From: Eubacteriaceae bacterium
GTDB lineage: Bacteria; Bacillota; Clostridia; Lachnospirales; Lachnospiraceae
DNA: 64,000 nt
Reading direction: 5' to 3'
Assembly (NCBI GenBank): GCA_902362455.1
Contig: CABIWJ010000003.1
Span: 30,380-94,379, forward strand
The position numbers and the translations under genes are program-made. Position 1 is the first letter of the stretch, and every line of letters starts with the position of its first letter. The notes below the pieces were generated by a model. That model searched no databases, was not told the DNA's origin, and was given only the letters and a program-made list of their open reading frames with translations. Positions 55,996 to 64,000 of the stretch are shown here, one piece after another.

Positions 55996-58875
55996 ATGGA
56001 GAACTTCACTGTTTTAAACTATCAAGGAAGTAAAAACAACCTTAGTAGTTTTATAAAAAAAAATATAGAACCTTATATACAAGATGGCAAAGCTATATTG
56101 GATATTTTTTCCGGTTCCGCAGCTGTCAGTAACATGTTCAGAGATAATTACCAAGTATATGCTAATGATACTGAAAGTTATGCAAGTATAATTGCTGATG
56201 CAATATTAAATCAACCAGACATTAACTCTGCAACCGAACTTATCAGTTCATTAGATATTGAATACACTACTACAATAAAAAAACACGCAAAACCTGTTAT
56301 AGACTTTGTCAAAAAAGAACAACTTGCTCTTGATAAAGAAAACTATGAACAATTAATTGCTTTATATAACCTATATCCAACTGTCTGGAATAATCAATAT
56401 TCTGGTATAACCAAAAATAAATTAACTGTAGACAGCGTAAAGCAGACACACGACTTCTATTTGTTTACAACGTACTATGCAACTAACTATTATGGAATAA
56501 ATCAAGCCCTTGATATTGATTGTCTCATAAAAATAATTAATTTACGTTTCCCACAATATAGAAACGCCCTTCTTTCATGCTTGTTTTATGCTATGAAAGA
56601 AACTGTTTTTTCTAAAGATGGGCATATGGCACAACCACTCAGTCTTGAAAAAAACAAAGCTCGCCTGTTTATTCAACGCAAAAAAAATGTTTATGAGTTA
56701 TTTGTAAAAAAGTTCAAAGAATATATAACAATTCCTCTTTCCAAGTTTTCGGGAAAGAATATGGTTTTTAATTCAAATTTTGAAGATTTATTAGACCAAA
56801 GGATTTTTTCAAATGTGGGCTTAGTATATGCGGATCCTCCATATACAGATATGCAATATTCAAGATATTATCATTTATTGAACGTTGCTGCCAAATATGA
56901 ATACCCAAAATTGACTATTACAAAAAATGGATATACAAAGGGTTTGTATACAGAAGGGCGTTACCAATCCAAACTAAGTCAGCGTAGTTCTGCAAAGCAA
57001 TCCTTGGAAAACTTAATTAGTTTTTGTGCACATAACAACACTAATTTAGCCATTAGCTATGCTTACCCTCAAGACAGAGAAAACCAAGCTACAGATAGAT
57101 ACACTATTTCTATTGATGAATTAATCGAACTTGCCAAAAAACACTATACCAATGCTCGTGTTAATGTTGTAACGCAAGATTATAACCATGCTAATCATCG
57201 TAACAGCAAGCAAAAAAAGGTTTTGGAATACCTAATATTGTGTGGAGAGAAGAACATTAATCAAGTTAACATTGATTCTTTAAAAAATCAATTATGTAAA
57301 TTAACGCCTACAAAAAACAACCCAATGTATAACTCACATATGTATTGGTCTCAGAAATCCTTCAATATATGTGACGTTTTAATAGATGCCTTGTCAAATA
57401 AAGGTGACGTTGTTTTTGATCCTTTTCTCGGCTCCGGAGTAACAACACTTGAAGCAATCAAAAGCGACTTATCTCGTTGCGCTATAGGCTGTGACATTAA
57501 TGATATGCCATTGTTTATTTCCAAACTTTTACTATCTATTAATGCCACTCCTGATATAAAAAATACTCTTGAAAAGTTTATTCAAGAACTTAATTCTTTA
57601 GGTCATTATTACGAAACAACTTGTCCTAAGTGCAATGCTGTTGGAACCATATCAAAGGTGATTTTTGATAAACCCGAACGTACCAGTTCTAATGTAATAA
57701 TAAAAACTATAAATTATAGTTGCAGCTGTACTAAAAAGGGGGTTAAGTCGCCTGATAAAATGGATTATATTAAATTTAACACAATACGAAAACTTGAAAA
57801 TGTTACAAGCACTAGTTTGCTATATAATTCAAAAATAGCCGTAGCTAAAAATGATGATATAAAAAATATTTTTTCAGGGCGTAATATATCTGTTTTAGAC
57901 GAGATACTGAACATCATTAATAAGTACGAACCTGCATATCAAAATATTTTGAAGTATATCCTTATGTCTATACTTCATTTATGCAAAATAACTGACAAGC
58001 ATTCAAATTCACAATGGCCACTATGGATACCTAAAACAGATTGTGTTGAAAAAAATATTATTGAAATATACACAAAAAAGATCAAGAAATTTTATGATGT
58101 CATTCCGTTTATGAAAGAAAATTATGCGAATTCGCAAATAGTTGAATCCTACAATATGCTTTCACCCGGAAAATGTTTGCTTATGCAGAAAGGTAGCCAG
58201 TTGATTACAGAACAGGATATACCTGACAATGGTGTTGACTTAATCATTACGGATCCGCCCTACCTCGAACAAGTTTTATATTCGGAATATATGCAATTAT
58301 ACAAACCATTTTTAAATCTAGATTATAATCTAAATGATGAAATAATTGTATCTTCCGCACCATCTCGAAGCAAAAACAGAGATGATTATTTTCATTTATT
58401 AGATTTAGTTTTTAATATGTGTTTACACAAGTTAAAAACCAATCATTATTTATGTTTATATTTCCACGATTGCAATTTAAATGTTTGGAACGAGCTAATA
58501 TCAATTTTGGAAAAAAACTGTTTTAGATTTATTACCCAAATACATGTTGATAAAACTGTCACATTAAAGAACATTATTAGTCCTAAGAAATCATTAAATG
58601 GTGATTCTATACTGATTTTTTCCAAAAGTGACGCTCCTATATATCATAATGCAGAGGAAGATGTATCCGAAATTGAACACAATATAATTCGTCAAGCTAA
58701 ATATATGGTAAAATCGAATGGTTCGTTATTTACTCCTGAATTATACGATAACGGACTTATGGAAATTCTGATTCAAAATGGCTGGTTGGAAAAGCTATCC
58801 AGCAAATATTCTTCCCTTGTTGATATTTTCGAAAAACATTTAACTTGGGATTCTTCTATAGCCAAATGGAGATAA
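55996..58875 (+). CDS. DNA methyltransferase with two catalytic halves
   Basis: 959 residues. First half is a D12-class adenine methyltransferase: NYQGSKNN (about 8-15), SAM motif ILDIFSGSAAVSN (34-46), catalytic VYADPPYTDMQYSRYYH (about 277-293). Second half is an N4/N6 type with an order of motifs typical of DUF1156-like enzymes: FDPFLGSGVTT (about 473-483), a zinc ribbon (TCPKC ... CSC), and ITDPPYLEQVLYSEYMQLY (about 748-766). Two different domains in one chain suggest methylation of each strand of an asymmetric site. GGAGG ahead of the ATG. Converges on the operon to its right. Confidence 0.88.
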   Translation: MENFTVLNYQGSKNNLSSFIKKNIEPYIQDGKAILDIFSGSAAVSNMFRDNYQVYANDTESYASIIADAILNQPDINSATELISSLDIEYTTTIKKHAKPVIDFVKKEQLALDKENYEQLIALYNLYPTVWNNQYSGITKNKLTVDSVKQTHDFYLFTTYYATNYYGINQALDIDCLIKIINLRFPQYRNALLSCLFYAMKETVFSKDGHMAQPLSLEKNKARLFIQRKKNVYELFVKKFKEYITIPLSKFSGKNMVFNSNFEDLLDQRIFSNVGLVYADPPYTDMQYSRYYHLLNVAAKYEYPKLTITKNGYTKGLYTEGRYQSKLSQRSSAKQSLENLISFCAHNNTNLAISYAYPQDRENQATDRYTISIDELIELAKKHYTNARVNVVTQDYNHANHRNSKQKKVLEYLILCGEKNINQVNIDSLKNQLCKLTPTKNNPMYNSHMYWSQKSFNICDVLIDALSNKGDVVFDPFLGSGVTTLEAIKSDLSRCAIGCDINDMPLFISKLLLSINATPDIKNTLEKFIQELNSLGHYYETTCPKCNAVGTISKVIFDKPERTSSNVIIKTINYSCSCTKKGVKSPDKMDYIKFNTIRKLENVTSTSLLYNSKIAVAKNDDIKNIFSGRNISVLDEILNIINKYEPAYQNILKYILMSILHLCKITDKHSNSQWPLWIPKTDCVEKNIIEIYTKKIKKFYDVIPFMKENYANSQIVESYNMLSPGKCLLMQKGSQLITEQDIPDNGVDLIITDPPYLEQVLYSEYMQLYKPFLNLDYNLNDEIIVSSAPSRSKNRDDYFHLLDLVFNMCLHKLKTNHYLCLYFHDCNLNVWNELISILEKNCFRFITQIHVDKTVTLKNIISPKKSLNGDSILIFSKSDAPIYHNAEEDVSEIEHNIIRQAKYMVKSNGSLFTPELYDNGLMEILIQNGWLEKLSSKYSSLVDIFEKHLTWDSSIAKWR

Positions 58876-58876
58876 C

Positions 58877-58904
58877 AAAAATGCGAGGAAATCCTCGCAT
58901 TTTT
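58877..58904. terminator. Bidirectional terminator between convergent methyltransferase genes
   Basis: Perfect hairpin AAAAATGCGAGGA / TCCTCGCATTTTT filling the 31-base gap. Confidence 0.93.
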
Positions 58905-58906
58905 GT

Positions 58907-61291
58907 TTATACATCTTGAATTCCATTATAATACTCGTCTGGGAAATATCTATTAAGTCGTTGCATCAATTGCTTTCCATCAACAATTTCGACTTCTAAA
59001 TCCATTGCAACTTTTTTCCCATCCTTTGTATAACCAGAAGTTGTTACACACACTGCATAATCCAATCCTCTTCTTATTCTCTCTGCATATAGACGCTGTA
59101 TAGGATCTGAACCCACATTAGATGCCCAACGCTTACATTGGAAAATATAATGTAACAATCTATCCTGCTGTCGTTTAGATGCAATTATATCAACACCTAA
59201 ATCACCCGCACCACCCATTTTTATAACATTTTCATAACCTTCTGCTTTTAACAAATTCTGAACTAATATTTCAAAATCCGTACCGCTTAATGTTGAAATA
59301 TCAATAGCATCTTCATTAGGTTTACTAATATCTTTTCTCTCAACATAATATTGCCCGTCTTTTTGACAGTAATTAGATATCAATTTTTCTATATCTCTCT
59401 GGTGACTTTTATCTTCTAATATTTGGGCAATCGTTTTGGGGTTACCATCACATAATGAATTCACTAATTCAAAATAAACATCTTCCAACACAAACTTGCC
59501 TTTGCTATTTAATAGTTGTCTTATAAAAATAGGCATCAAATCATACAATTTGGTATATAAGTCTGTTGTATCCTCAATATCCAAGTACAATTGATTGTTA
59601 TCTATTTGTATGCAACCAGCATCTACTTTAAAGTATTGTTCTAACAAAGCTTTTATTCTGAATATATCTTGCTCACTTGCTATATATGAATATTTTGACT
59701 TTAAATCATTACAAACCAGCGTTACAGCGCTTGTCAAAGTTACATAATCTTTGGTTCTTATTAAATACGAATATACCTTTTTAACAAGTAGAAACTCATA
59801 ATTCTCATTTCCAATATACCAATATCTATCACTCTCTGGTAACTTATAGAAAACAACTATCATCTCATTCATAAATGTATTGGTAAATGCTGATTGTTTT
59901 CGCATTGTTGGATCTTTTTTCTCAATACCTATTTGATATGCATATTCAAATCCATTTTTTCGTGCCAAATTCACAATTTCGATATACGTTTTAAAATACT
60001 TCGCTTTTCCCAGTTTCATAGTAAAGAAAACAAGCCCATCATTATTTAAAACTTTAGAGAAATGCGCAAACATATTATCGATATCTTTATAATAATTTTC
60101 GATATCTCTTTTTGCAGTTCTGCTTTCCGCATTTGTTTGAACAATTTCCTGCTCTAGCATTTCTTCTGTCAAAACATATTTCGAATCATAAAACTTTTCT
60201 AGCCATACACGGTACAGTTGATTTCTCTCCAAGTATGGAACTTGATCTGTGTATGGGAAATCCGTATAAATAACATCCACCTTCAAATCAGGATTTTCAT
60301 CTATATAAGATGCATAGTCCTTATTAATAATTGTTACCTCTGAATCCGTCGTTCCAATTTGTTTATTACTATATGCTGTCTTAAACTTGCAAAAGCTTTT
60401 ATATTTATCTTCAAAAAGTAACCAAACATTCATATCTTGTGCGCCATGCCCTACCACATGATATAAAATATCTGTGCTTGATCCATACATCGCAATCCTT
60501 GCAAGAGAAATAGACGCAACTAAAACTTGTTCTAATACATCTCTTTCTTCTGATGATTCAAGCTTGTTTATCGCATCCTGCAACATCAATAATGCTATCT
60601 TATTTCTTTGTGTAAAAATTCTATCATATTTATCTGCCCCTGTTGATGAAGTAATATTAATTCTACTATTTACAATGTATTGCTTTTGAGGAAATCTATC
60701 TACATTTACCTTATCCAAGCTAATAAGTTTTTTATAATCATCTTCATCAAATTTTTTCGCTTTTTCACCGCAAATAGGACATTTGTCTACAAGCTTTATA
60801 TTTTTTCTATCTACAATCTCTCTATTGCTAGACGGATTAAAGTATCCTTCTTTACCTTCCTCCGGATCAAATAAAACTTTGTGTATGTAATTTTTACAGC
60901 CACAACAGGATGTTTCATATAATGCCATTATTTCTTCATATACATCACTTTTTACAATATCAAAGAGTTCTTGCAATTTGAGCATATCCACTCTATTCAT
61001 CAATACTGCAACTGCATTAAAAGTGTAATTATCCAGCTCTGTTGCATAAATCCTCTTCACCTTACCCATTGCTGCATATACAAACGAACCAGCTCCCATA
61101 AAAGGATCATATATAATATCATCACTATCGCACACTGCTTCTATAACTTTTTCAGCTATATCCGGCGATTTACGTCCTTTAAAATTAAAAGTTGTTCGCA
61201 TTTCATTTGGGACAGTATTAGGAACAGCTTCTATTGCTGTCTTGATTCCATTTAATCTAATTTTTACACTCTCAGGTATTTGTTTTTTCAT
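58907..61291 (-). CDS. DNA methyltransferase fused to an Mrr-type nuclease domain
   Basis: 794 residues. SAM motif IIYDPFMGAGSF (about 60-71), a zinc ribbon (CCGC ... CPIC), then VIYTDFPYTDQVPYLERNQLY (about 350-370), where the catalytic motif reads DFPY instead of DPPY. A middle region (about 480-660) is unassigned. Residues about 670-790 are an Mrr_cat domain: SGTDFEILVQNLL, GGAGDLGVDIIAS (Asp), FQCKRW (QxK). The methyltransferase half is a paralogue of the second half of the gene opposite. One-chain restriction and modification is likely. GGAGG before ATG 61291; overlaps the HTH gene by 20 bases. Confidence 0.88.
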   Translation of the reverse strand: MKKQIPESVKIRLNGIKTAIEAVPNTVPNEMRTTFNFKGRKSPDIAEKVIEAVCDSDDIIYDPFMGAGSFVYAAMGKVKRIYATELDNYTFNAVAVLMNRVDMLKLQELFDIVKSDVYEEIMALYETSCCGCKNYIHKVLFDPEEGKEGYFNPSSNREIVDRKNIKLVDKCPICGEKAKKFDEDDYKKLISLDKVNVDRFPQKQYIVNSRINITSSTGADKYDRIFTQRNKIALLMLQDAINKLESSEERDVLEQVLVASISLARIAMYGSSTDILYHVVGHGAQDMNVWLLFEDKYKSFCKFKTAYSNKQIGTTDSEVTIINKDYASYIDENPDLKVDVIYTDFPYTDQVPYLERNQLYRVWLEKFYDSKYVLTEEMLEQEIVQTNAESRTAKRDIENYYKDIDNMFAHFSKVLNNDGLVFFTMKLGKAKYFKTYIEIVNLARKNGFEYAYQIGIEKKDPTMRKQSAFTNTFMNEMIVVFYKLPESDRYWYIGNENYEFLLVKKVYSYLIRTKDYVTLTSAVTLVCNDLKSKYSYIASEQDIFRIKALLEQYFKVDAGCIQIDNNQLYLDIEDTTDLYTKLYDLMPIFIRQLLNSKGKFVLEDVYFELVNSLCDGNPKTIAQILEDKSHQRDIEKLISNYCQKDGQYYVERKDISKPNEDAIDISTLSGTDFEILVQNLLKAEGYENVIKMGGAGDLGVDIIASKRQQDRLLHYIFQCKRWASNVGSDPIQRLYAERIRRGLDYAVCVTTSGYTKDGKKVAMDLEVEIVDGKQLMQRLNRYFPDEYYNGIQDV

Positions 61292-61763
61292 CTGACTCAC
61301 CCTCCTTAATTAACTCATATGTGGGTTTTCCCAATGCTTCCGCCATTTCATCTAATTTGCTTAATGGTGGTGTTTTAAAATTTTCTTCTCTAAAATATGA
61401 TTTCAAAACATCTTCGCTGACAAAGCCATAAAACAAGGCCGCTTTATCATTCCACGAAAACCTACCTGCTTGCATAAAATATTCTTGTAAGTTATGTAAT
61501 AATATTTCTCGTGAATTATTTCGTAAAAATTCAATTTCCGCAAAAATTTCCCCATTTTTTTGTATCAACGCATATGATCGACATCCAATTCTATCCCCCA
61601 TTTGATCAATCTTCTTTAAAGAGGGACACCGAGCTTTACTTTGCCAACGCTTTATTGAATCTTCTGAAACATTTAAAAGCTGTGCTATATCCGCATATGT
61701 ATCTAAATGATGATAGGCAGCCAACCGGTTAATGTTTTCTACAAGTATGTCTAAAGAACCCAT
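61272..61763 (-). CDS. Regulator with two HTH-like segments
   Basis: 163 residues. Segment one (about 23-67): YADIAQLLNVSEDSIKRWQS with KIDQMGDRIGC. Segment two (about 105-156): DKAALFYGFVSEDVLKSYFR with KLDEMAEALGKPTYEL. The two look like an internal duplication. Overlaps both neighbours (13 bases with the nuclease gene, 20 with the methyltransferase), so the three are translationally coupled. It probably serves as the controller protein of the system. GGAG precedes the ATG. Confidence 0.75.
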   Translation of the reverse strand: MGSLDILVENINRLAAYHHLDTYADIAQLLNVSEDSIKRWQSKARCPSLKKIDQMGDRIGCRSYALIQKNGEIFAEIEFLRNNSREILLHNLQEYFMQAGRFSWNDKAALFYGFVSEDVLKSYFREENFKTPPLSKLDEMAEALGKPTYELIKEGESDEKTNT

Positions 61764-62698
61764 TCTGCATCTCCTTCATCAAGCATACGTCTCACATCCA
61801 CCATTCCTATATACGAACTTATTCTCCTGATAGTTTTTTTACCATTCGTCCGGTCTTGCAATTTACATTGCAATATAGAAACAATCGCACTAGGATTGCA
61901 GAAGTAGACTCTTTCTACTGAAAATCTTTTTTTATTAACTATTGCCAAAACAATTTTTTCATCATCCAAATATCCATCCAATACATTTTGTGTAATATCT
62001 TGAAATGTCCATCTAGGAGCACTACTTACTTTATATTCGTATGTGCGCCCACATTCGTCATATGCATCATGTTTTCTTTGCTCCGAATTCACATTATGGT
62101 TAAGCTCATATGCCACCAATAATTCCCACAACTTATTACTTGTCAAAATCCCATCAACACCTGTTATTTCTTCAATCTTTGATGCTGTAAAAAAAATCTC
62201 TTTTAATTTGCTTGAACAAGTTGTTGTTTCCATTTCAATTATATCATATGACATATTACTCACAATCTGCATTGGACTAATATTAATCATTCTTCTTAAA
62301 TTAAAAATATGTTGCGTCTTTTCTTTCATATATCTTGCAACTTCTTCTCCTGGAACAACATATATTTTTTCAATATGCGGAATTGTATACTCATCATTGA
62401 TTACCGTAAAATAAACTTCTTTTACATAATACAATTTTTCAATCGTTCTATCAGTAAAATCATTAAAAGTCCATGTATGATTAGAACTGGAAACCTTATA
62501 ATGTTTATACTCGTAAAATTCACCATTTCCGTCTCTTGCATCAGGTGTATTTGCATGCCCATTAATAATCTGATGCCCAAATTGCTCTGCAATAAGAACT
62601 TCATATATCTTACTATTAGTATATATGTCGTCTATCCCATTAGTAAAAAAATGATCTGCCAATACCTTTAGCCTATTTATTAATTGTCTTAATTCCAT
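61751..62698 (-). CDS. Putative restriction endonuclease with two PD-(D/E)XK-like copies
   Basis: 315 residues. Two similar halves each carry a conserved Glu helix, an acidic pair and EYK. First: SKIYEVLIAEQFG, DARDGNGEFYEYKHYKVSS, TWTFNDFTDRTIEKL. Second: NKLWELLVAYELN, DAYDECGRTYEYKVSSAPR, WTFQDITQNVLDGYL. The D..E-x-K pattern and context point to a DNA-cutting enzyme; a tandem duplication in one chain could act as a pseudo-dimer. ATG 62698 has GAGGTG ahead (a GTG at 62707 also opens the frame). First gene of the operon. Confidence 0.72.
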   Translation of the reverse strand: MELRQLINRLKVLADHFFTNGIDDIYTNSKIYEVLIAEQFGHQIINGHANTPDARDGNGEFYEYKHYKVSSSNHTWTFNDFTDRTIEKLYYVKEVYFTVINDEYTIPHIEKIYVVPGEEVARYMKEKTQHIFNLRRMINISPMQIVSNMSYDIIEMETTTCSSKLKEIFFTASKIEEITGVDGILTSNKLWELLVAYELNHNVNSEQRKHDAYDECGRTYEYKVSSAPRWTFQDITQNVLDGYLDDEKIVLAIVNKKRFSVERVYFCNPSAIVSILQCKLQDRTNGKKTIRRISSYIGMVDVRRMLDEGDAEWVL

Positions 62699-62804
62699 TT
62701 TTATCACCTCATTGTATATGATATATCTCTAACAAACATTTTTCGTGACTATTTGTCACTTTTATATTTGTGCTTTATGACTTTCTGTCGAATAGCAAAA
62801 TGAA

Positions 62805-62842
62805 AAGCGGTTTATGTGCTAATTTATACACATAAACCGCTT
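62805..62842 (-). terminator. Hairpin terminator at the island edge
   Basis: Perfect 14-bp stem AAGCGGTTTATGTG / CACATAAACCGCTT, followed on the minus strand by TTCATTTT. Probably the old terminator of the conjugative-element genes. Confidence 0.8.
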
Positions 62843-62864
62843 CATTTAACGTCGTAAAACCTTC

Positions 62865-62971
62865 TCAACCACCTGTCCGATACTTTCCATCCATCACAAA
62901 CTGTTTCATAAAATCATATGCCTTATTCAGTGTTTCCCGAAGTATAGAGTTTTCAGCTTTTAATTGTGTTG
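62865..62971 (-). pseudogene. Relaxase/mobilisation-protein C-terminal fragment
   Basis: The frame ending at a TGA (62865-62867) reads TQLKAENSILRETLNKAYDF then MKQFVMDGKYRTGG. This coiled-coil ending with YDFMKQF is typical of MobA/plasmid-recombination-type relaxases. The rest was removed by the IS3 insertion. Confidence 0.65.
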
Positions 62972-63009
62972 TGGTCAAGCTTTTTTGTAACACTTTGTTC
63001 GATAAATAC

Positions 63010-63858
63010 CTACCTGTAACGAGCCTCCATTGGTGTTAAATAATTATTGTATGAATGAGGGCAAACATAGTTATACCAATTTATGTATTTCATAGTTAGT
63101 TCATCCATCATCTCTACATTTGAAAATGAAATTATGTTATAAAAGTTGCTTTTGAAAGTGTTATAAAATATTTCCATGGGAGCATTATCATAAGGATAGC
63201 CAGCCTCACTCATACTTTGTGTTATATTATTCTCTTTGCAAAAATTTACAAATTCCCATGAAGTAAACTGTACCCCCTGGTCTGAATGCAAAATCACTTT
63301 AGGGTAGTTTTCCTTTTCAAGGGCTGTCTTCAGAGTGCTTATTGCCAAATCAGTGTTGATATAATCACTGTTTAACGAAGCAACAGCTGACCTGTCATAC
63401 AAATCAATAATTGAACAGTTGTATCTGAATTTTCCATTTGGCTGGCGCATATATGTGAAGTCTGTGCACCATACTTTGTTCTTGCAGTTGACAGTAAAAT
63501 TCTGATTTAAGAGATTGTCAAAGATTTTATTCTTTTTGCCAGTCTTGTAACCTGGCTTAGAATGCATAATTACTGCACAAAGATTCAATTCCTTGTTCAT
63601 ATATTTATGCATTGTGGTATTTCTTAACTCATAGCCATATCGTTTGATAAAAATGCGCATAGCCCTATAGCCTATAACACGATTGTTGTTGTAATAAACA
63701 TACTTTATAAGCTCAAAGATATGTGCTAAGCGTTCACGATATTTTCGCTTTGCATCCTTTTTGTAGTTGTAATAACAATTATGACTAATGCCAAACTTCT
63801 GGCATAGCCATCTTAAACCAAATATATTTTTATTGTCATCGATGAATCGATATACCAC
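63010..63858 (-). CDS. IS3-family transposase OrfB
   Basis: 282 residues, integrase-fold DDE: WCTDFTYMRQPNGKF (Asp), VILHSDQGVQFTS (Asp) and the Glu in APMEIFYNTFKSNFY, with the HTH_21-like N-terminus. The GTG at 63858 is the first start in frame, but translation more likely comes from a -1 shift out of orfA, giving FLKKSGGILREENRLVVYRF across the joint. Confidence 0.93.
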   Translation of the reverse strand: MVYRFIDDNKNIFGLRWLCQKFGISHNCYYNYKKDAKRKYRERLAHIFELIKYVYYNNNRVIGYRAMRIFIKRYGYELRNTTMHKYMNKELNLCAVIMHSKPGYKTGKKNKIFDNLLNQNFTVNCKNKVWCTDFTYMRQPNGKFRYNCSIIDLYDRSAVASLNSDYINTDLAISTLKTALEKENYPKVILHSDQGVQFTSWEFVNFCKENNITQSMSEAGYPYDNAPMEIFYNTFKSNFYNIISFSNVEMMDELTMKYINWYNYVCPHSYNNYLTPMEARYR

Positions 63859-64000
63859 TAATCGATTTTCTTCGCGAAGAATGCCGCCGCTTTTTTTAAG
63901 AAAGCAATCTCTTTATCTTTTTCATTAAGAAGCTGATTTAATCTTCTGATTTCCTTTGCTTCATTAGATTCTGCGGTTGTTCTGGTGGTATAGAGGCATT
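63858..64000 (-). CDS. IS3-family OrfA, 3' part
   Basis: The last 47 codons: ESNEAKEIRRLNQLLNEKDK then EIAFLKKAAAFFAKKID and TAG. This is the leucine-zipper end of OrfA. A run of seven A (63891-63897) followed by G is the slippery site for the shift into orfB. Confidence 0.85.
   Translation of the reverse strand, partial: CLYTTRTTAESNEAKEIRRLNQLLNEKDKEIAFLKKAAAFFAKKID

Larger units (their letters stand above)
62699..63009. other. Right edge of the defence island
   Basis: About 310 bases holding a terminator (62805-62842), a relaxase fragment (62865-62971) and the end of an IS3 element. The promoter of the nuclease operon should lie at 62700-62790; I see no confident -35/-10 pair. Confidence 0.6.
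62972..64000 (-). mobile_element. IS3-family insertion sequence, cut by window edge
   Basis: The left end is near 62972 (TGGTCAAGCTTTTTTGTAAC). It contains orfB complete and orfA in part, overlapping with a -1 frameshift signal. The other end lies beyond the window. Confidence 0.85.

Noticed and set aside
58907..61300. Start of the methyltransferase-Mrr gene at the GTG 61300
   Set aside because: The GTG abuts the GGAGG directly; the ATG at 61291 has correct spacing.

Overview
The window looks like a chromosomal segment of a low-GC Firmicute, most likely a Lachnospiraceae species close to Lachnospira/Eubacterium. The family assignment rests on gene content; the genus is a guess. Supporting signs are AT-rich DNA, strong GGAGG-type ribosome sites, a T-box leader on aspS, GatCAB, LL-diaminopimelate aminotransferase (DapL), glnA next to an ANTAR regulator, and DUF4250 and DUF6512 proteins.

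Layout. 1-5 kb, purine cluster on the minus strand: purF, purB, a purF paralogue without the glutaminase cysteine, and a hypothetical gene cut by the window edge. 5.4 kb: PilZ gene. 5.9-11.3 kb: T-box-aspS-gatC-gatA-gatB, the Asp/Asn/Gln aminoacylation block. 11.7-15 kb: a coiled-coil membrane protein and a P-type ATPase. 15.2-18.6 kb: glnA-ANTAR regulator-dapL, with a promoter-proximal attenuator-like hairpin. 18.8-24.6 kb: membrane protein, YitT, polysaccharide deacetylase, mtnN-luxS, DUF4250, nitroreductase and a DUF2975-like/XRE pair. 24.8-26.6 kb: an XRE-aminotransferase fusion with its own operators. 26.7-29.5 kb: zinc/cadmium-type efflux operon under an ArsR/SmtB repressor. 29.8-34.5 kb: hisC, another aminotransferase, DUF3783, an HD phosphohydrolase and two anchored hypotheticals. 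34.6-39.1 kb: SDR, class III aminotransferase and APH-type kinase, divergent from a LysR regulator. 39.1-40.6 kb: vapBC inserted between copies of a 51-bp direct repeat, then an SGNH hydrolase. 40.8-49.8 kb: a zone of ordinary genes mixed with decayed ones. 49.9-64 kb: debris of an integrative element (recombinase, ISLre2, Maff2 and relaxase fragments, IS256, IS3) enclosing a restriction/defence island at 53.6-62.7 kb.

Defence island. A GmrSD-like DUF262 protein is divergent from a 959-residue methyltransferase with two complete catalytic halves. That gene converges on a coupled three-gene operon: a protein with two PD-(D/E)XK-like copies, a regulator with two HTH-like segments, and a methyltransferase fused to an Mrr nuclease domain. 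The methyltransferase half of the last gene is a paralogue of one half of the 959-residue enzyme. I do not recognise this combination as a named system; it is the best candidate here for an undescribed one.

Repeats. Two structured repeat families occur. One, about 145 bp in four copies, has three hairpins whose stems change in a compensatory way. Its three complete copies lie directly before a start codon, flanked by two copies of that gene's own Shine-Dalgarno sequence. The other, about 135 bp in four copies, is REP/BIME-like; an inverted pair brackets a gene-fusion scar at 40.7-41.6 kb.
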